From positions 30,417 through 94,416 of the forward strand of contig JBOHRL010000005.1 of assembly GCA_050732695.1 (NCBI GenBank): a DNA stretch of 64,000 bases, written 5' to 3'. The position numbers and the translations under genes are program-made. The notes beneath the pieces are model-generated. The model was not told where the DNA came from. It did not search any database and saw nothing but the letters and a program-made list of their open reading frames with translations. Origin of the DNA: JBFFZF01 sp050732695 (GTDB taxonomy: Bacteria > Gemmatimonadota > Gemmatimonadetes > Longimicrobiales > RSA9). Every line of letters begins with the position of its first letter. The first letter of the stretch is position 1. Shown here in pieces: positions 16,348 to 27,368 of this stretch.

Positions 16348-18786
16348 ATGAGGGAGGTGCGGATTTCGGTGCGATCGCTGTTGCGGACGCCGGGATTCAC
16401 GGTGATTGCGCTGATCACGCTGGCGCTCGGCATCGGAACGACGTCGGCGTTGTTCACCGTCGTCGATGCGGTTGTGCTGGAGCCGCTCGCGTACCCGCAG
16501 CCCTCGGCTCTCGTGACGATCTCGCATCCGGCACCGGGACTCTACGACGGCGCGAACTGGCCGTTGTCGCAGGCGGGCTACTTTCATTTCCGGAACAACA
16601 ATCGGACGCTGGAGAATGTTGGCGTTTACCGGACCGATGGAGTGAACCTTGCGGAGGAGGGCGAGGAAGCGGAGCGGTTACCGGCGGCGATCGTAACGAC
16701 ATCGTTATTGGAGGTCCTGGGCGCGCAGCCGGCGGCAGGCCGTGTGTTCACGGAAGCGGACGATGAGCCGGGCGCGCCGCTGGTAGCAATGCTGAGTTAT
16801 GCGCTCTGGCAGACGCGATACGGCGGTGATGCGGCTGTGGTCGGGCGGGTGTTGCGGTTGAACGGCAATGCGTACGAGGTCGTGGGCGTGTCGGGCGAGG
16901 GGTTTCAACTGCCGGCGACGCGGGTCGATCTGTGGATCGCGTGGCAGATGGATCCGGCGGCGCCGCCGCAGAACAGTCATTTCCTGGCGAGTGTCGGGCG
17001 ACTCCGGGCCGGCGTTACGCCGGCGGCAGCGCAACAGGATCTGATGGGTGAGATGAATCGTTTTTCGGAGCTGTTCCCGAACGCGTACTCGCAGGGATTC
17101 ATGCGCGAATCCCGTTTCAGCACGCAGGTCGCGCCATTGCGTGAGCTGGTGCTGGGCGATGTGTCACGTCTGCTGCGGATCCTGCTGGGTGCCGTGGGTC
17201 TGGTGCTGCTCATCGCATGTGCGAACGTCGCGAACCTGTTCCTGGTTCGTGGTGAGGCACGGCGCCGCGAGCTGGCGGTTCGTGCTGCGCTGGGAGCCGG
17301 CCGCGCGTCCATTGCGCGTTTGTTATTGACCGAGACCGTGTTGCTGTCCGTACTGGCCAGTGCCGCAGGCCTCGCGCTCGCGTGGGGCGCAATCCGCATC
17401 CTCGTCACCCTCGCACCCACCGGTATTCCTCGGCTGAGCGAGATCGACCTCGATGGCACGACCATCGTCTTCGCGGGTGTGACAGCGTTGCTCGCTGGAA
17501 CCGTGTTCGGGCTCGTCGCGCTGCTTCGCTACCGTGCCGATCCCGCGTTCGAAGTCGTGAAGGAGAGTGGGCGCGGTATGACGCCCGGGCGCGCGCGCAA
17601 CGCGACGCGCAGCGCGATGGTCGTCGCACAGGTCGCGATGGCGCTCGTCCTGCTGTCCGGCGCGGGCCTCCTGTGGCGCAGCATGCAACGGCTCCGCGCC
17701 GTCGAACCGGGCTTCGATCCCCGTGGCGTCCTCGCCTTCGACCTTACGCTGCCGGCTGCGTCCTATTTCAATAACGATGCGGCATGGACGCTCTATGATC
17801 GCCTCATCCGCGACGTCGCAGACCTGCCCGGTGTCGTGGCGGTCGGCGGCAGCAACACGATCCCGCTCGACGGTCAGGCCGGCTGCTACGCGCTCACGCT
17901 CGAGACGGCCGCGGCCGGCGCGCAGCCGCCCTGCATCCCGACCGCCTTCGCCATGCCCGGCTACTTCGAGGCCATGGGCATCCGCGTACAGGGTCGCACC
18001 TTCGAGATGGCCGATTTCCAGAACCGGGCCGGCGTGGCGATCGTCAACCGCACGCTCGCGGACCGCTTCTGGCCGGGCCAGGATGCGCTCGGCAAGGGCT
18101 TGAAGCCGTTCACCAGCGGACCGCCGTACTATCGTGTTATCGGCGTCGCGGATGACGTACTGTCCGACGGTCTGGACCAGCCGCCCGGCGACCTCGCATG
18201 GTTCCCGATCGTGCCCATGGCCGGCCAACCTGCGCCGTTCGCACGCCAGGCGTACATCACGATCCGTACGAGCGGTCCCGATCCGATGTCGCTGCTGTCC
18301 TCGGTCCGCCGTGTGCTTGCGGACATCGATTCGGAAATCCCCGTTGGCAATGCGCGCACCATGGAAGCCATTGTACAGCGTTCGATGCATCGGACAACGT
18401 TTTCGATGCTGCTTCTCGGCATTGCGGCGGCGATCGCGCTCGTGCTGGGCGCGGTCGGCCTCTTTGGCGTGATCTCCTACGTGGTGGGCCAGCGCCGCTC
18501 GGAGATCGGCGTCCGCATGGCGCTCGGCGCACGCACCACGCAGGTCGGCACGCAGGTCGTCTGGCAGGCGCTCCGGCTGGCGATGCTCGGGATCGTACTC
18601 GGTGTGGCGTCAGCCCTGCTGCTGGCGCCCCTGCTGGGTGCGCTCCTGTTCCAGGTCGACCCCGCCGATCCAGCCACGCTCGCCGCGGTCTCCGCCCTTC
18701 TCGTCGCGACCGCCGTTCTCGCCGCATGGTTGCCCGCCTGGCGCGCATCGCGGATCGACCCCGTAGAGGCCCTCCGGACCGAGTAA
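16348..18786 (+). CDS. Orphan MacB/FtsX-type ABC transporter permease (ADOP-like)
   Basis: The 812-residue protein starts MREVRISVRSLLRTPGFTV and has the duplicated layout of acidobacterial-type orphan permeases: TM1, a MacB periplasmic core domain, three TMs of an FtsX domain near residues 270-400, a second periplasmic core domain, and three C-terminal TMs (IALVLGAVGLFGVISYVVG near residue 700). The ending WRASRIDPVEALRTE is the usual FtsX tail. No ATPase gene is adjacent, which is typical. These permeases work as mechanotransmission or lipoprotein/peptide export systems; the cargo is unknown. ATG 16348 is preferred over GTG 16336. Confidence 0.9.
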   Translation: MREVRISVRSLLRTPGFTVIALITLALGIGTTSALFTVVDAVVLEPLAYPQPSALVTISHPAPGLYDGANWPLSQAGYFHFRNNNRTLENVGVYRTDGVNLAEEGEEAERLPAAIVTTSLLEVLGAQPAAGRVFTEADDEPGAPLVAMLSYALWQTRYGGDAAVVGRVLRLNGNAYEVVGVSGEGFQLPATRVDLWIAWQMDPAAPPQNSHFLASVGRLRAGVTPAAAQQDLMGEMNRFSELFPNAYSQGFMRESRFSTQVAPLRELVLGDVSRLLRILLGAVGLVLLIACANVANLFLVRGEARRRELAVRAALGAGRASIARLLLTETVLLSVLASAAGLALAWGAIRILVTLAPTGIPRLSEIDLDGTTIVFAGVTALLAGTVFGLVALLRYRADPAFEVVKESGRGMTPGRARNATRSAMVVAQVAMALVLLSGAGLLWRSMQRLRAVEPGFDPRGVLAFDLTLPAASYFNNDAAWTLYDRLIRDVADLPGVVAVGGSNTIPLDGQAGCYALTLETAAAGAQPPCIPTAFAMPGYFEAMGIRVQGRTFEMADFQNRAGVAIVNRTLADRFWPGQDALGKGLKPFTSGPPYYRVIGVADDVLSDGLDQPPGDLAWFPIVPMAGQPAPFARQAYITIRTSGPDPMSLLSSVRRVLADIDSEIPVGNARTMEAIVQRSMHRTTFSMLLLGIAAAIALVLGAVGLFGVISYVVGQRRSEIGVRMALGARTTQVGTQVVWQALRLAMLGIVLGVASALLLAPLLGALLFQVDPADPATLAAVSALLVATAVLAAWLPAWRASRIDPVEALRTE

Positions 18787-18830
18787 CCCCCCCGTCCCCA
18801 GCCCCGTCCCCGCACGCCGTTCATCCGTTC

Positions 18831-18868
18831 CCCCAGAAACCAGCCCCAGAAACCAGCCCCAGAAACGC
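18831..18868 (+). repeat. Tandem CCAGAAACCAGCCC repeat (three units)
   Basis: A 14-bp unit is repeated nearly three times (CCCCAGAAACCA, GCCCCAGAAACCA, GCCCCAGAAACGCC). It lies 45 bp after the permease stop and 130 bp before the response-regulator start. It shares an exact 21-mer with the inverted copy at 13546-13566. The 18787-18998 gap holds nothing else I can support. Confidence 0.75.
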
Positions 18869-18998
18869 CTTTCTTTGCCCAAGTTCCTTCCCGCACGACC
18901 CGATACTGATTGCCAGCGGCCTGCACGCGCCATGCGCGCGCGTGTAAGGGGCGGGCGCTGCCCGCTGCAACGGACTGCCGCGACCGCGAGGCTGGGGA

Positions 18999-19385
18999 AT
19001 GCAGGGTTCGAACGACACGAGCAAGTGGGTGCTGGTCGTCGAGGACGACCGGATCATCCTCACGTTGCTGGACCACATGCTGGTTCGGCGAGGCTACCGC
19101 GTGCGGACGGCGGCGGATGGTCGGGAGGCGCTCTCGATCATCGACGAGGTCGATCCGCCGAGCCTGGTTCTGCTCGACGTCATGCTGCCGTACATCGATG
19201 GTTTCGAGCTGATCAAGCGGATCCGGGAGAGTGACCCGTGGTCGCGCGTGCCGGTGATCATGCTGACGGCGAAGGCGCAGGAGCGCGATGTGGTCCGGGC
19301 TCTGGACGCGGGTGCGAGCGACTACATCGTCAAACCGTTCAAACCGGAAGAACTGATTGCTCGGGTTCGCCGGTTCGTGGGTTGA
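18999..19385 (+). CDS. CheY-like single-domain response regulator
   Basis: The product is 128 residues of receiver domain only: acidic pair in VVEDDRI near residues 14-16, phosphoacceptor D60 in LVLLDVMLP, Thr in MLTAKAQ, and K112 in YIVKPFKP. There is no output domain, so it must act through protein contacts. It is the first gene of a tight operon: the HEAT protein starts three bases after its stop. The hybrid kinase with Hpt at the operon end is the obvious phosphodonor, and the HEAT protein or glycosyltransferase a plausible target. That wiring is inference. Confidence 0.92.
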   Translation: MQGSNDTSKWVLVVEDDRIILTLLDHMLVRRGYRVRTAADGREALSIIDEVDPPSLVLLDVMLPYIDGFELIKRIRESDPWSRVPVIMLTAKAQERDVVRALDAGASDYIVKPFKPEELIARVRRFVG

Positions 19386-19388
19386 GTC

Positions 19389-20447
19389 ATGATCGCGGGA
19401 TCTGGCGACGCGTTGGTGGCCCGGGTGGCGTGGTGGATGAGCGTCGTGATGCTCGTGCTCATCGCCATTCTCGTGATGTGGATCCTGAATCTGCGCGGCC
19501 GGAATGCGGCCGTCCAGCAGCGACATGATGGGCTGCGTGAAACGTGGCGGACGCTGCTGGCGCGGGCGATCGACGATGTGCCGGTGGAGCTGCCCGCGGT
19601 GAGTGCAGAGGATGCCGGCGCATTCCTGCTGCTGTGGACGCATCTCCAGGAGTCGGTCCGGGCGGAAGCGAAGAATCGGTTGAACGAGGTGGCGCGGCGA
19701 GTCGGCATGGACGCGATGGCGCGGCGGCTCGCGCACGAGGGAGATGTTCGCGAACGGCTGATCGGTCTGACCGCGCTTGGTCATCTGCGCGATGAGAGCA
19801 TGTGGGACGATCTGCTGGCGCTCTCACTGGATCGCGATCCTGCCATCTCGATGGCGGCAGCGAAGGCTCTGTTCCGGATCGATGCGCCGCGTGCGGCGCA
19901 CATGCTGGTGCCGATGATGCTGACGCGGGACGACTGGCCGCGCGCGCTGGTCGCATCCATGCTTGAGGAGGCGGGTGCGGACGTCATCTCGAAGCCTCTG
20001 GCCGATGCGGTTGCAGCGGCCGCGCCGGACCGGGCACCGCGCATCATTCGCTTTCTGGAACTCGCGCACAGCGAGGTAGCGGTCCCGGTCGTCCGGCGCA
20101 TGATCCAGAAGTCCGACCATCCGGATGTGGTCGCATCGTGCCTGCGCGTCTTTGCGGCGCCCGCGGACCTCGATGTCGTGCGCGGTCTGCTGGACGATCC
20201 TCGCCTGCCGGTTCGCCTGAATGCCGCGATCACGCTCGGCCGGCTGGGCACGGAGGATGACCGGGCATTGCTGACGCGGACGCTGGCCGATGCAGACTGG
20301 TGGGTGCGCTATCGTTCCGCGCACGCACTCGCGCAACTGCCATCCGTGGCTGCGCGTGACCTGCACGAGCTTGCGCTCGCCCATCCCGATCCATTTGCGC
20401 GCGATATGCTGGCCCAGGTCATTGCGGAGCGGGAGATCGCATGGTGA
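19389..20447 (+). CDS. Membrane-anchored HEAT-repeat protein
   Basis: The 352-residue protein has one N-terminal transmembrane helix (WWMSVVMLVLIAILVMWIL, about residues 17-35). A cytosolic alpha-solenoid follows: paired helices such as ERLIGLTALGHLRDESMWDDL, RAALFRID-type repeats and PVRLNAAITLGRLGTEDDRALL, matching HEAT/PBS-lyase-like repeats from about residue 115 to the end. HEAT solenoids are protein-binding scaffolds. It starts three bases after the response regulator and its stop overlaps the start of the GT2 gene by seven bases (ATGGTGA). This position suggests it links the receiver to the membrane synthase. Confidence 0.8.
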   Translation: MIAGSGDALVARVAWWMSVVMLVLIAILVMWILNLRGRNAAVQQRHDGLRETWRTLLARAIDDVPVELPAVSAEDAGAFLLLWTHLQESVRAEAKNRLNEVARRVGMDAMARRLAHEGDVRERLIGLTALGHLRDESMWDDLLALSLDRDPAISMAAAKALFRIDAPRAAHMLVPMMLTRDDWPRALVASMLEEAGADVISKPLADAVAAAAPDRAPRIIRFLELAHSEVAVPVVRRMIQKSDHPDVVASCLRVFAAPADLDVVRGLLDDPRLPVRLNAAITLGRLGTEDDRALLTRTLADADWWVRYRSAHALAQLPSVAARDLHELALAHPDPFARDMLAQVIAEREIAW

Positions 20448-21949
20448 CCGCGCATTTCTTCGAAGCGGCCCAGTGGGTCTTCCTGCTCTACTTCGCGGGC
20501 CTCAACCTCGGCTACATAGGGTTGAACCTGTTGACGTTCGTGTCGCTGCCCACGTACATGAAGCGGCGGGTGTTGTCGAATCTGCCGCGCACGTATACGA
20601 GTTTCGAGCCGCCCGTCTCGTTGATCGTTGCCGCTTACAACGAGGAAGCGGTCGCAGTCAGTTCGATCCGCTCGCTGCTCCAGATCGAGTATCCGGAATT
20701 CGAGATCGTGGTTGTGAATGATGGCTCGCGGGATCGCACGCTCGAGGTGCTGATCGCCGAGTTCGATCTTGTCCTGTTTCCGGAAGCGTTCCGCAGCCGG
20801 CTGCGCCATGCGCGTGTGCGCGGCATCTACCGGTCGCGCAGCCACCCGCAGCTCCGCGTGGTGGACAAGGAAAACGGCGGGTGCAAGGCTGACGCGATCA
20901 ACACTGGCCTGAACGCCGCGCGTTATCCGCTCGTCTGTCCACTCGATGCAGACACGGTTCTGCAACGAGACAGTATTCGCCTGCTGGTGCAGCCGTTCCT
21001 CGAGGATCCGCGCACGGTCGGCACCGGCGGCATCGTCCGCATCGCCAATGGCTGCCGGGTGTCGGGCGGCTTTCTCGGTGCGGTCGACCTGCCTCGCCGG
21101 CCGCTCGCCCTGTTCCAGGTGCTCGAGTACTTGCGTGCGTTCCTGTACGGCCGTGTCGGTTGGAACTCGCTCGATGCGCTGCCGCTCATTTCCGGCGCGT
21201 TCGGCCTGTTCCACAAGGAGACGATCATCGCACTGGGCGGGTACAGCAAGGATTGCGTGGCGGAAGACATGGATCTGGTGCTGCGCATCCATCGCCATTT
21301 CCGGCTGGCCGGAAGGCCCTATCGGTTGACGTTCATTGCCGATCCCGTCTGCTGGACCGAAGCGCCCGAGGACATGCGCACGCTTCGCAATCAGCGCATG
21401 CGCTGGCAGCGCGGCCTGCTGCAATGCATGTCGCTGCATTCCGAGCTGCTGTTCCATCGAAAGGCGGGCTGGCTTGGACACGTGGCACTGCCGTTCCTCT
21501 TTCTGTTCGAAGGCCTTGGCCCGCTCCTCGAGGTCCTCGGCTTCCTCGCGATTCTGGCCGGCTTCGCACTCGGCTGGATCTCGTGGCATGGATTCCTTGC
21601 CATCACGCTCGTCGCCGTCGCTCTGGGCACTGCGTTGAGCCTCACCGCGCTGCTGCTCGAGGAGTCCGTCTTCCATACCTACCCGCGCCAGCGCCAGGTG
21701 CTCGTGCTGATGGCTGTCTCACTCGTCGAGAACCTTGGATATCGCCAGATTATGGCATGGTGGCGCCTGCGCGGTTTCGTGCAGTGGCTGCTGGGCCGTG
21801 AGGTCCCATGGGGCGACATGCTGCGAAAGGGTTCGTGGCAGGAATCACAAACGAATCCGCCAGCACGCGTGCGGCCCGGTTCAGGGGCAGCCCGTGGCGC
21901 GGGCAGAAGCAGCCCGATCGAGTCGGCCACACCGGCCGCCACCCGTTGA
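20441..21949 (+). CDS. Processive family 2 glycosyltransferase (polysaccharide synthase-like)
   Basis: The 502-residue membrane protein resembles PgaC/BcsA-type synthases. One N-terminal TM (WVFLLYFAGLNLGYIG) precedes a GT-A domain with PPVSLIVAAYNEE, VVVNDGSRD, the metal-binding CPLDADT (D169 onward), the acceptor EDMDL motif and the processivity motif QRMRW (from Q318). Several C-terminal TMs follow. Such enzymes polymerise a nucleotide sugar and thread the chain across the inner membrane. No PilZ domain or other c-di-GMP module is seen, so regulation probably comes from the neighbouring receiver/HEAT/kinase proteins rather than by c-di-GMP. Confidence 0.9.
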   Translation: MVTAHFFEAAQWVFLLYFAGLNLGYIGLNLLTFVSLPTYMKRRVLSNLPRTYTSFEPPVSLIVAAYNEEAVAVSSIRSLLQIEYPEFEIVVVNDGSRDRTLEVLIAEFDLVLFPEAFRSRLRHARVRGIYRSRSHPQLRVVDKENGGCKADAINTGLNAARYPLVCPLDADTVLQRDSIRLLVQPFLEDPRTVGTGGIVRIANGCRVSGGFLGAVDLPRRPLALFQVLEYLRAFLYGRVGWNSLDALPLISGAFGLFHKETIIALGGYSKDCVAEDMDLVLRIHRHFRLAGRPYRLTFIADPVCWTEAPEDMRTLRNQRMRWQRGLLQCMSLHSELLFHRKAGWLGHVALPFLFLFEGLGPLLEVLGFLAILAGFALGWISWHGFLAITLVAVALGTALSLTALLLEESVFHTYPRQRQVLVLMAVSLVENLGYRQIMAWWRLRGFVQWLLGREVPWGDMLRKGSWQESQTNPPARVRPGSGAARGAGRSSPIESATPAATR

Positions 21950-21965
21950 TGTGGAGGGGTGCACA

Positions 21966-25487
<3,522 letters not shown>

Positions 25488-25577
25488 CGAACGGCCCCGC
25501 TCGCGCCTCCATTTCCACAGTCTTGCTCGCGTGGCGATGAGGCCACGGTGTCCGGATCAGCCAACGGAGATGGGACG

Positions 25578-26192
25578 ATGCGATCGACAGGTAGACTGCT
25601 GGTGCTGCTGTGCGCCGTTGCTCAGGCCGCGTGCAGCGATTCTCTCGCGCCTGACGCCGCCTTCGAGACCGACGACGCAGCCGCCGTCGCCATCGATACC
25701 GATGCGCTCGTGGCCGACATCATCCTCACGCAGATCGGCCTGTTCGTCATTGGCGCAGGCGCCGAACCGAGCGTCAACAGCAGCGACGAGCGCTCGTTCT
25801 CACGCACCCGGGACTGTCCCGCTGGCGGCTCCGTCAGTCTCAATGGCACCGCCGAACGGACCATCTCCGCGTCCGGCGTCGCTGAGTTCACCGTGACCGC
25901 CACAGGCGAGTGGATCGAATGCGCTCGTTCCCGCGGCGAACGCAAACTGACCATCGACGGTTCGTTCTCCGTCGAAGCCCATCGCAGTCGTCTCAACGGC
26001 GAATTCGTTGGTATTCAGACAACCACGAAGAACGGCGAATTCACCTGGACGCGAAGCAACGGCGAGAGCGGATCATGCGCGTTCTCCGTGACCACGACCC
26101 GGAACCCCGAGACGCACTCCCGTCACGTCGAGGGAACCATCTGCGGCCGGAGCTTCGAACGCGATGTGACGTGGTCCCGCGGCGAGGGCTGA
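25578..26192 (+). CDS. Hypothetical lipoprotein
   Basis: The 204-residue product has a lipoprotein signal: RLLVLLCAVAQAAC with Cys near residue 19, started from the ATG at 25578 with GGAGATGGG upstream. The mature part is Ser/Thr-rich and beta-predicted with paired cysteines (RDCPAGGSV, WIECARS, GSCAFSV, GTICGRS) that could form disulfides in the periplasm. No family is recognised. It stands alone after the kinase operon (90-bp gap). It faces the decayed TIR gene and may simply be an envelope protein. Confidence 0.7.
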   Translation: MRSTGRLLVLLCAVAQAACSDSLAPDAAFETDDAAAVAIDTDALVADIILTQIGLFVIGAGAEPSVNSSDERSFSRTRDCPAGGSVSLNGTAERTISASGVAEFTVTATGEWIECARSRGERKLTIDGSFSVEAHRSRLNGEFVGIQTTTKNGEFTWTRSNGESGSCAFSVTTTRNPETHSRHVEGTICGRSFERDVTWSRGEG

Positions 26193-26232
26193 TTCCACGA
26201 CTCTTGCGCCGCGAAAAACGGGCAGTCGCGCG

Positions 26233-26859
26233 TCAACGCGCGTGAGGAACCGCGCGCAGCTGGATGGGGAGTTCCGCCGAGGTGTCCGCGTACAGTGTGC
26301 GCAGGACCTCGTTCAACGTGGTGGCCGGAACCTCGAAGACCGTCCAGATCGATTGCGATGCGTGAGCTTGAATGACTTCGTCATCGCTCGATACCGGCGC
26401 GATGACAGTGCCGTCCTCGACAGCGAGCCGGAACGAACTCGAGCCGACGTAGCTCGCGTAGGCGCCCCGGTTCTCGAGCCGTATTGCAAACCTGATGCGG
26501 TTCTTGTTGGCGAACTGCCGGACCGTAACGCGCGTGAGGCTCGAGTAGGCCGTCCGTCTCGAGCAGCGTTGCAGCTGGTGTGTAGTGCATCTCGTAGCCG
26601 ACGTCGCGTGCCGTCGTCGTCGCATCGTCCGTCGCTGCCACGAGCGGGCCGCGGTGCAAGGTCAAGCACCAGCTCCACACGAAGCAGTTCCGCTGCCGGC
26701 CTTCGATTCGATCGCTGCCACGAAATCCTGCCCCGGCTCGATCGCATCGACATCCCGGAACACGAAGCCCTCGCCAAACCGCGCTTCCAGCGATGACCGC
26801 AGCCGGCCCGCGTATCCCGCGGAATCATCGCGTCGATAACTCACGAAAATCGTCGCCAT
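26233..26859 (-). pseudogene. Decayed TIR-domain protein gene
   Basis: From the ATG at 26859 the minus strand encodes a clear TIR_2 start (MATIFVSYRRDDSAGYAGRL, then FRDVDAIEPGQDF), about 60 residues. The frame then diverges and stops at 26662. A different frame carries DVGYEMHYTPAATLLETDG. The original frame resumes with TVRQFANKNRIRFAIRLENR through EVLRTLYADTSAELPIQLR to the stop at 26233, which looks like a DUF4352-like accessory domain. The second half of the TIR fold, including the segment that holds the catalytic glutamate of TIR NADases, is missing. An internal deletion plus shifts best explains this. TIR proteins often act in immunity or NAD depletion; this copy should be dead. Confidence 0.75.
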
Positions 26860-26875
26860 CGCGCGTCCCTTCCAT

Positions 26876-26907
26876 CCTCGACAATTACGGCCCTCGACAA
26901 TTACGGC
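26876..26907. repeat. Perfect 16-bp tandem direct repeat upstream of the TIR start
   Basis: CCTCGACAATTACGGC occurs twice back to back, 16 bp before the minus-strand TIR ATG. It could be a duplicated operator or a replication slip. The rest of the 26860-27215 gap shows no convincing gene; a 72-codon plus-strand frame at 27023 has no support. Confidence 0.8.
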
Positions 26908-27219
26908 GCTGCGAAACCGGCCCGTTCGCTTCACTGCGCACCAACCTGACATCAGAATCGGCGCGTCCCAGAGTCGTCAGAACCGCCACGCGCCCAACGC
27001 TTCTTGCGGCGGCGGCCTCGCCGTGATTTCTGTATCGGTCACGGCCGGTCTGTGCAATCGGCGGCGGTCACGCGTTCGGCGTGCTTGTGAAGAATGGTGC
27101 ATTCCCGACCCGGACGGTAGATCGAAAATGGCGTCGGACCGCCGGTTTCAGGGGCCTGGCGGCGGTCCGTCACGGGGCGGCGCAACCGGGGTAGAAGAAG
27201 TGGTGAAGAAACCTCTTGA

Positions 27220-27267
27220 CCACAAGATATCGAAGATGTAATGTTCCAACCCCGCTAGATGTTGGGT
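27220..27267 (+). promoter_or_regulatory. Tandem NrdR-like boxes and overlapping promoter upstream of nrdJ
   Basis: Box 1 (27220-27235) reads CCACAAGATATCGAAG and box 2 (27252-27267) reads CCGCTAGATGTTGGGT. Against the NrdR consensus acaCwAtATaTwGtgt their cores match at eight of ten positions each. The boxes are spaced 32 bp start to start, the whole-turn spacing NrdR needs. A possible -35 TTGACC (27216-27221) and -10 TAATGT (27239-27244), 17 bp apart, overlap box 1, so binding would block transcription. Box assignment is by eye. The nrdR gene itself is not in this window. Confidence 0.6.
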
Positions 27268-27368
27268 CACGGGCGAGATCTTCAAGACCAAAAACGAAGA
27301 AACCGGACAGGGCGGTGAGCGACCGCCCGCGACATTCTACTCTGTTTTATGTTCGAGCCGAGGCGCTG

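Noticed and set aside
27023..27241. 72-codon ORF before nrdJ
   Set aside because: Arg/Gly-rich, no motif, and it runs into the NrdR-like box region.
27000..27368. Possible cobalamin riboswitch before nrdJ
   Set aside because: No B12-box or its conserved flanking stems were seen; the region is better explained by NrdR-like boxes and a promoter.
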